Positions 59,554-64,000 of a DNA stretch of 64,000 bases are shown here, piece after piece (positions within the stretch are counted from its first letter, which is position 1; each line of letters opens with the position of its first letter). The stretch spans positions 62,430,211 to 62,494,210 of the forward strand of contig OZ007497.1 in the NCBI GenBank assembly GCA_963931805.1, given 5' to 3'. The notes under the pieces are model-generated. The model worked only from the letters and a program-made list of their open reading frames with translations, had not been told where the DNA came from and made no database searches. The translations under genes were made by a program, and so were the position numbers. This stretch comes from Microdon myrmicae (taxonomy: Eukaryota > Arthropoda > Insecta > Diptera > Syrphidae).

Positions 59554-59557
59554 GTTC

Positions 59558-60553
59558 GATTTGGTATAATCTAAAACTAAAGATATGTTTTGAATTGCAC
59601 GAATTGTAATTTTTATTTTTTTTATATATATACTCTCAGCAATGGTGGAACTATAGCCTTGAGATACTGTTAATGGTTACAAATTGTAGCTCTAGAAACG
59701 CCGTAAATAAGTTCCACAGTTTTACGGTTCTGAAACAAATTGAATTTTGATAAACAGATGCAGTTGCCGTTGGGAGATGAACTACAGAGATTTATCGTAT
59801 TGTCTTTTGGGATGCAAATATATCGAATTCTTGGAATGACACTCCGGATCGTCAAGGAACAATCTCAGTACTTATATCTGTAAAATAGACAAAAGTGTGC
59901 CATACGCCTTCGATGGGTCTATGACTATAGCGCTGATGTCAGTGTGGATTACTCCTCTGCGAATAAATCAAGAATATTCGTAGGAGCGAAACTTCTAATA
60001 GCACTATTCGAGCGCGGATAAAAAATATTTGTAGAGAAAAAGGAGGTATGCTGAAATAAAATATCTTTTAATTCTATAAAAACAACGCAGTTTCTTTAAG
60101 CAAAGGCATGGGGTACTATTTAAATTGAGTGCTCAGAGAGAAAGAATCTACAAATGGCTCGAAAATTCTGATAAAAATAATTAGAATATATCGCACTGTT
60201 AGATAATCCCTAAAATGTAGTGCATTTGAATCGCAAGATACCTGTAACATTTCAAATTAAATAGCAACCATTGTTCGACCACTTAAGATTGAAACAGTAA
60301 TAACAAAAAAATTGATACCATTTTATCATATAAACTCTTCCCTATATATGTCGTAATACTAAGGACTCTTTTTTCCTTTCACCCTTTTGTTCTATGATGT
60401 TTTTTCTTACTTCCAAGTGCCTTAGATAAGTAATAGTTATGTCCTCCTGATTTCTCTGACTACTAAAGCTAATGTTATTTAAAATTGAAATACGATCCAC
60501 GATTTATAGTGATAAAATTAATTTTAAATGTATTCTTAAATCAATCGTTTCAG
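59558..60553 (+). other. End of the long Slob intron
   Basis: AT-rich, no element recognised. A small segment near 59860-60000 resembles 88-240 (CGCCTTCGATG, GTCAGTGTGGA, ATTCGAGCGC), so an LOA/R1-like RT scrap may be present. Ends at the acceptor before 60554. Confidence 0.5.
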
Positions 60554-60761
60554 ACCAAATTTAAAATATCAATATTCAGCATTAGATAGCGGTGTTGGTG
60601 TAACTGAGCGCAGTCCACGTGAGCGGGCGTTTCGAGAAAGAGCACTGAATGCCTGCCAAGAATGGGCAGAAAATTCGAACGGCCGCTACGAAGTAATCGC
60701 CCATTTAGATGAAATTGGTTCACGTCATTCAAAGAACTGGTTTCTAATCAGCGACTCTTCG
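60554..60761 (+). CDS. Slob: Slob exon, start of kinase-like domain
   Basis: The acceptor TCGTTTCAG precedes a 208-bp exon that is open in phase 2 throughout. It encodes PNLKYQYSALDSGVG, then PRERAFRERALNACQEWA, then RYEVIAHLDEIG and KNWFLISDSS. I recognise this as Slob, the insect protein whose kinase-like domain resembles PXK. It ends TCG|GTAAAT in phase 0 and runs straight into the next exon after a 63-bp intron. The codons read cleanly with no stop, and the sequence is unlike the transposon debris around it. The upstream intron reaches back to 9200, about 51.4 kb. Confidence 0.9.
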
Positions 60762-60824
60762 GTAAATTTCGAAGGAAATAAATAAATTCGTTTAAGAATA
60801 AAAGTTGTATGAATTGTCTTGCAG

Positions 60825-61061
60825 GTTCGCACTGACCGTCTTATGACCTTACTTCCATTACCTCCAGACTGTGTTGCCTTAGACGAACTGCCACCATGTG
60901 AGAGTCCAAAGGAAATACTAATGGAATTGCTTGGTTCCCTCCATCATCCCTACATCTATCCAGTATTAGATTTAGGTTTTTTACGTACCAATTCAATTAA
61001 CTATGCTTGCCTAGTGACACCGTTCAATTCACGGGGCAGCCTCAAGGATCTCATTTATAGG
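60825..61061 (+). CDS. Slob: Slob exon, kinase-like N-lobe
   Basis: A 237-bp exon in phase 0 at both ends, bounded by TCTTGCAG and AGG|GTAAGT. It encodes VRTDRLMTLLPLPPDCVAL, then ESPKEILMELLGSLHHPYI, then DLGFLRTNSINYACLVTPF and RGSLKDLIYR. ILMELLGSLHHPYIYPV corresponds to the alpha-C/beta-4 part of a kinase fold, and ACLVTPFNSRGSLKDLI to the hinge and alpha-D helix. The upstream exon supplies the expected SSV|RTD join. This is the most clearly conserved part of the gene in the window. Function in the family: binding and modulating the Slowpoke channel. Confidence 0.93.
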
Positions 61062-61192
61062 GTAAGTTAAATGAAAAGTTCTCCTTAATTCAGGTGTGAC
61101 AATGTAGTAATGTTTTGTTTGGTATTTCCTGTGTGTTTGGATGTATACGTGTGATTGTGCTGTGAAGTATATAATTTAATTATCCTTTACAG

Positions 61193-61374
61193 GCGCAATG
61201 GAATGAACCTTGGAACCGCAAATATACTCGAAAGCCAAACGGTCTACCAACAACTCAAGTGCAAAGATTAGGTCGTCAGATACTTGAAGCGTTGCTTTTT
61301 CTAAAGGAGCGAGGTTTTCCGTTACACGGTCACTTGCATAGTGGGAATGTTATCCTGCAGAACGGAGCGGCAAG
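61193..61374 (+). CDS. Slob: Slob exon, catalytic-loop-equivalent region
   Basis: A 182-bp exon, phase 0 to phase 2, bounded by CCTTTACAG and AAG|GTAAAT. It encodes AQWNEPWNRKYTRKPNGL, then VQRLGRQILEALLFLKERG and LHGHLHSGNVILQNGAA. The last part aligns with the kinase catalytic loop (HRDLKxxN), but here reads H-G-H-L-H-S-G-N, so the Asp position is His, as expected for this pseudokinase-like family. The intron before it is 131 bp. The activation-loop and C-terminal exons that should follow (the LENGLLGL region of the family) were not found before the window ends, so the gene continues downstream. Confidence 0.92.
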
Positions 61375-61555
61375 GTAAATTTATTTATAAATACGATACT
61401 TCACAAGTTCACATCAAGTTCATATCAACTTGCTTAGTTGTCTAGGATATTTCTTTGAGAGAAAGGCACTCTACTCAGTTTCAAAGAAAGTATATTATCC
61501 CTTAGGAATATTATTAAAAAGCTTTAGGTTTCTCTGTGTTCCGGTTTTTATACAG

Positions 61556-61600
61556 TAATTGGAGTCCTTATGCTACGACAGAAAATCTCCAGAACGTCCT
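61556..61600 (+). other. Candidate 45-nt in-frame Slob microexon
   Basis: A strong pyrimidine tract and ACAG acceptor precede 45 bases that end CT|GTAAGT, a near-perfect donor. Entered in phase 2 from the exon ending at 61374, it reads open for 15 codons (S-NWSPYATTENLQNV-) and leaves the phase unchanged. I do not recognise the peptide from Slob. It could be an alternative exon or chance splice-like sequence. Confidence 0.25.
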
Positions 61601-62054
61601 GTAAGTAATTACTTACGAGTTTAAGAATAAATTGAGTTTTTCTTATAGCGTAATGTATACTCTTTGTTTTTGCAATTTCATTTTCCGGTTTTTTCTTTTA
61701 ATTATATGGGATCTAGGAATCCACAGTCAGGGATATTGAAAAACTTTGGAATAGGAAATTTGGTTTGCACCAAATTGCTTCTGACGTATTTAGCAGTAAT
61801 CTTTGTAGCTTTTGTCATTTTACGTTTAGGTTTAAAACTATTTTCTCTCATGTAGATGTGTGAATAAGAAGCATGAAGTTCGTCAAGAATTTTCACCTGC
61901 AAATTTCATTCTTAATGACCCGATATTTTATCAGTTGATTTTTTCACTGAAAATCACATATCTCGCTTGTTTAAACAAATCATTGTAAGCTCAAAAAATA
62001 TTACAAATACAGCTTGTTGAATAAAATAATTACTTATACTTTTAAGGTAGGGGG
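61601..62054 (+). other. Slob intron downstream of the last recognised exon
   Basis: No further Slob exon is recognised. Two pyrimidine-rich acceptor-like sites occur (near 61648 and 61717) but the frames after them close or lack homology. Confidence 0.45.
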
Positions 62055-62058
62055 GGTC

Positions 62059-63462
62059 TGTGGGGTAAGGGGGGTTTTTGATGTAAGTTAGAAGTTCCCA
62101 CTTTCTTTATGTTATGTGCCGGCACGGCCACGGGTTCACATAAACCCCACTGACTACTTCTGCGAAATGTCCGCCAAATTAATAGAAATGAAACACTATG
62201 ATGTGGCTTGTAATCAAGGATTTTATTTTCAACACTTCCTTTTTAAACTTAAATATCAAACTGTTAATAAGCTTTGTAATTTGTTTCAAAATCTTGATAA
62301 ATCACTTGTGACTACGAAAAACGTAAAATTCAACCACAAAACGATTGAGTCCAAACTATCTGCTCGTTTTTTTCTTTGATTAAATGTTTGTTAATTTACT
62401 TGCCTGTGATACCAAAACAAAAATTAAGTTACACAGTAATTCACGTCGAATTGTTTAATTTAGCTACACAGGTAATTCACTTCGAATCGTTTAACTTAGC
62501 TACACAGGTAATTCACTTCGAATTGTTTAACTTAGCTACACAGGTAATTCACTCCGTATTGTTTAATTTAGTTCTCCAAACGAATTTTTCCGCTATTTGT
62601 TAACGACTCTTGTTGCGCGACTTGTATTTGACGGTGGTTGACCTACGCCCCGTGTGTACCCGCAAAGGATTGAAGCTCGACTCACGGCAATGTTTGTAAC
62701 CGTCCCCGGCGGGGGTTGAATTTCGACTCTTTGTAAATGACTCGAGCAGAGTCGGTCGTCCGCTAAGGGTGGTTTTCATTCTCGAGAGAGACGTGCAGTT
62801 TCTCTTCGTGGTGACCAATCAGAGAGGATCTTGGTGGGATTGTTTCGCTTGCTCGTGTCGCCAGGTCACAGGCAAACGAAAGCCAGAAAAAAGGGAATGA
62901 GCAAAAGCGTATCGTTGGTGGCACGCATGCATCTGCATAAAACAGGCTACTTGCTATTTGTGAAACTTGCGCTACTAGGAAATGAGATACTTGCACAACG
63001 ATGGCTGTGCACGGCATCCATGACCGTAGAAAGGGTCAAACTCCCTGTGTGCATGTTTACATGCAGGAGAATTTGATTCTCGGCAGCTAGACGCGCGATG
63101 CGTGGACTGCTTTTGTAGGTTGGACAAAAGGCCGCCGTGAATGAGGATAAGCCAGGAAAATGTGCTGCGCACGTGTGTGGCAGAAAACTCTGGCTGACAG
63201 GGGCGCCGATAAGTTTCACTATGTATGTTGCATGTTAGGAGTTCTTTTCAGAGAAATTATAATAATGCATCATCTGCATGAAAAGATGAATTCTGGAGAT
63301 GCGTGATCTGCATGAATTGATGAATTCCGTGATGCATTATCTGCATGATATGACGCCCTTGGGAAGGGTAATGTTTACAGGTGGTGTAGGCCAACAAAGG
63401 GAATTGGGGTTGGCGTCGTGTGTGGTTTGTGGGTGAAATTGTGGTTGGAATTTTGGTGGGCC
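62059..63462 (-). mobile_element. LTR, minus orientation
   Basis: On the minus strand the 3' end is CCTTACCCCACA (62059), preceded by GTGAACCCGTGGCCGTGCCG near 62130, as in the other LTRs; AATAAA (minus) near 62225. From 62610 to 63240 it matches 13180-13800 reversed (CCGAGAATCAAATTCTCCTG, CTAAGGGTGGTTTTC). It holds four 36-bp tandem repeats (62431-62573). Its start, near 63460, overlaps a hairpin shared with the next LTR; no target repeat was found. Confidence 0.68.
62431..62573 (+). repeat. 36-bp tandem repeat, four copies
   Basis: Unit ACACAGGTAATTCACTTCGA then AT(T/C)GTTTAA(C/T)TTAGCT, at 62431-62465, 62466-62501, 62502-62537 and 62538-62573. Located inside an LTR. Confidence 0.9.
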
Positions 63463-64000
63463 TGTGGGGCTTTTCAGGGCCCGAAGAGCCATGCATCGCT
63501 CGATCCCCACCATTTCCAGCAATGCGACTTACCTTAAAGTCGAATCTTCAGCAAGATTATACAACCTTGCTACGGCATTAACCGCTAACCAATTCGCTGG
63601 AATTAATTCGGTTATCCCCAAGGATAACCGACATAAATACCTTATAGGCAGCTTACCTTTCTTTGGGGGTTTTTCCAAACCCCTTCCCCACGGTCATTCC
63701 TGAAAACATTAAGCCCACGGCAAGGATTATCACCTAGCCGTGGCATCAAAAAACGTTCACCCTCGGGCTTGCATTGCACCCAGTGCATCACATCCCTATT
63801 ATCTTATGCTACACACGTCATGCCATGAAAACAAAATCAACACAGAGATCCTAATGTGCTTGTTTTGTTTGCCCACGTCACCCCTAAGCGTGCGGCTACC
63901 AAGTCTCACCAGTTTGCCACCGTCGACCAGGTTTCGACCGACGCAAAGCAAACATTTCCCGCATTTTCGGCAATAGCTAATTTTCCATTATCGGTTTCCA
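63463..64000 (+). mobile_element. LTR, runs off the window
   Basis: Starts TGTGGGGCTTTTCAGGGCCC with inverted GAAGAGCC, then CCACCATTTCCAG as in 24738. The 63660-63780 block (AAGCCCACGGCAAGGATTAT, CGTGGCATCAAA) matches 24855-24910. It lies head to head with the minus LTR at 62059. Confidence 0.7.

Noticed and set aside
61648..61860. Further Slob exons after 61600
   Set aside because: Acceptor-like sites exist near 61648 and 61717, but the following frames lack Slob-like residues and no good donor in matching phase was found.

Overview
The window is eukaryotic: spliced exons with GT/AG borders, AT-rich intron sequence and many transposon fossils. The one recognisable host gene is Slob (Slowpoke-binding protein, the PXK-like kinase-fold regulator of BK potassium channels), on the + strand. 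An insect is therefore likely, most probably a fly with a large, repeat-rich genome. I cannot name the species from sequence alone.

Slob layout: one coding exon at 9032-9199, then an intron of about 51.4 kb, then closely spaced exons at 60554-60761, 60825-61061 and 61193-61374. A tentative 45-nt exon lies at 61556-61600. The first exon(s) and the C-terminal exons are not recognised here. The phase-2 junction 9199/60554 and the phase-0 and phase-2 junctions downstream all agree.

Nearly everything else is transposable-element strata. (1) 1-8432: an LOA/R1-like RT split by an LTR (684-2248), an RTE-type RT tail, a jockey/I-like element containing a TTAA MITE, and a 5'-truncated SINE. (2) 10.9-16.4 kb: a minus-strand jockey-like element split by two nested solo LTRs. 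(3) 18.1-22.7 kb: an RTE derivative, then an outer LTR holding a complete tRNA-Asp SINE and an inverted LTR, then another solo LTR. (4) 24.7-28 kb: a truncated LTR and a jockey/I-like fragment. (5) 28.6-31.5 kb: a mariner cut by a solo LTR. (6) 32.2-33.6 kb: a solo LTR. (7) 36.8-43.4 kb: a nearly complete minus-strand jockey-like element interrupted by a solo LTR. (8) 43.6-48.3 kb: a deleted mariner, an RTE-type element, a short solo LTR and another mariner. (9) 48.6-56.5 kb: a solo LTR and a second jockey-like element that carries a TTAA transposon with an RT fragment and an LTR inside. (10) 56.6-59.6 kb: an LTR retrotransposon remnant with Gag zinc knuckles. (11) 62-64 kb: two LTRs head to head.

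The main result is the insertion stratigraphy. Eight insertions of LTR type have exact 4-bp target duplications and two more have one-mismatch pairs, so the order of insertion can be read by hand. A tRNA-Asp SINE shares sequence with a local RTE element. No transposase, RT or Gag frame looks intact. I found no CRISPR, operon or new gene system; the newest-looking items are repeat architectures.
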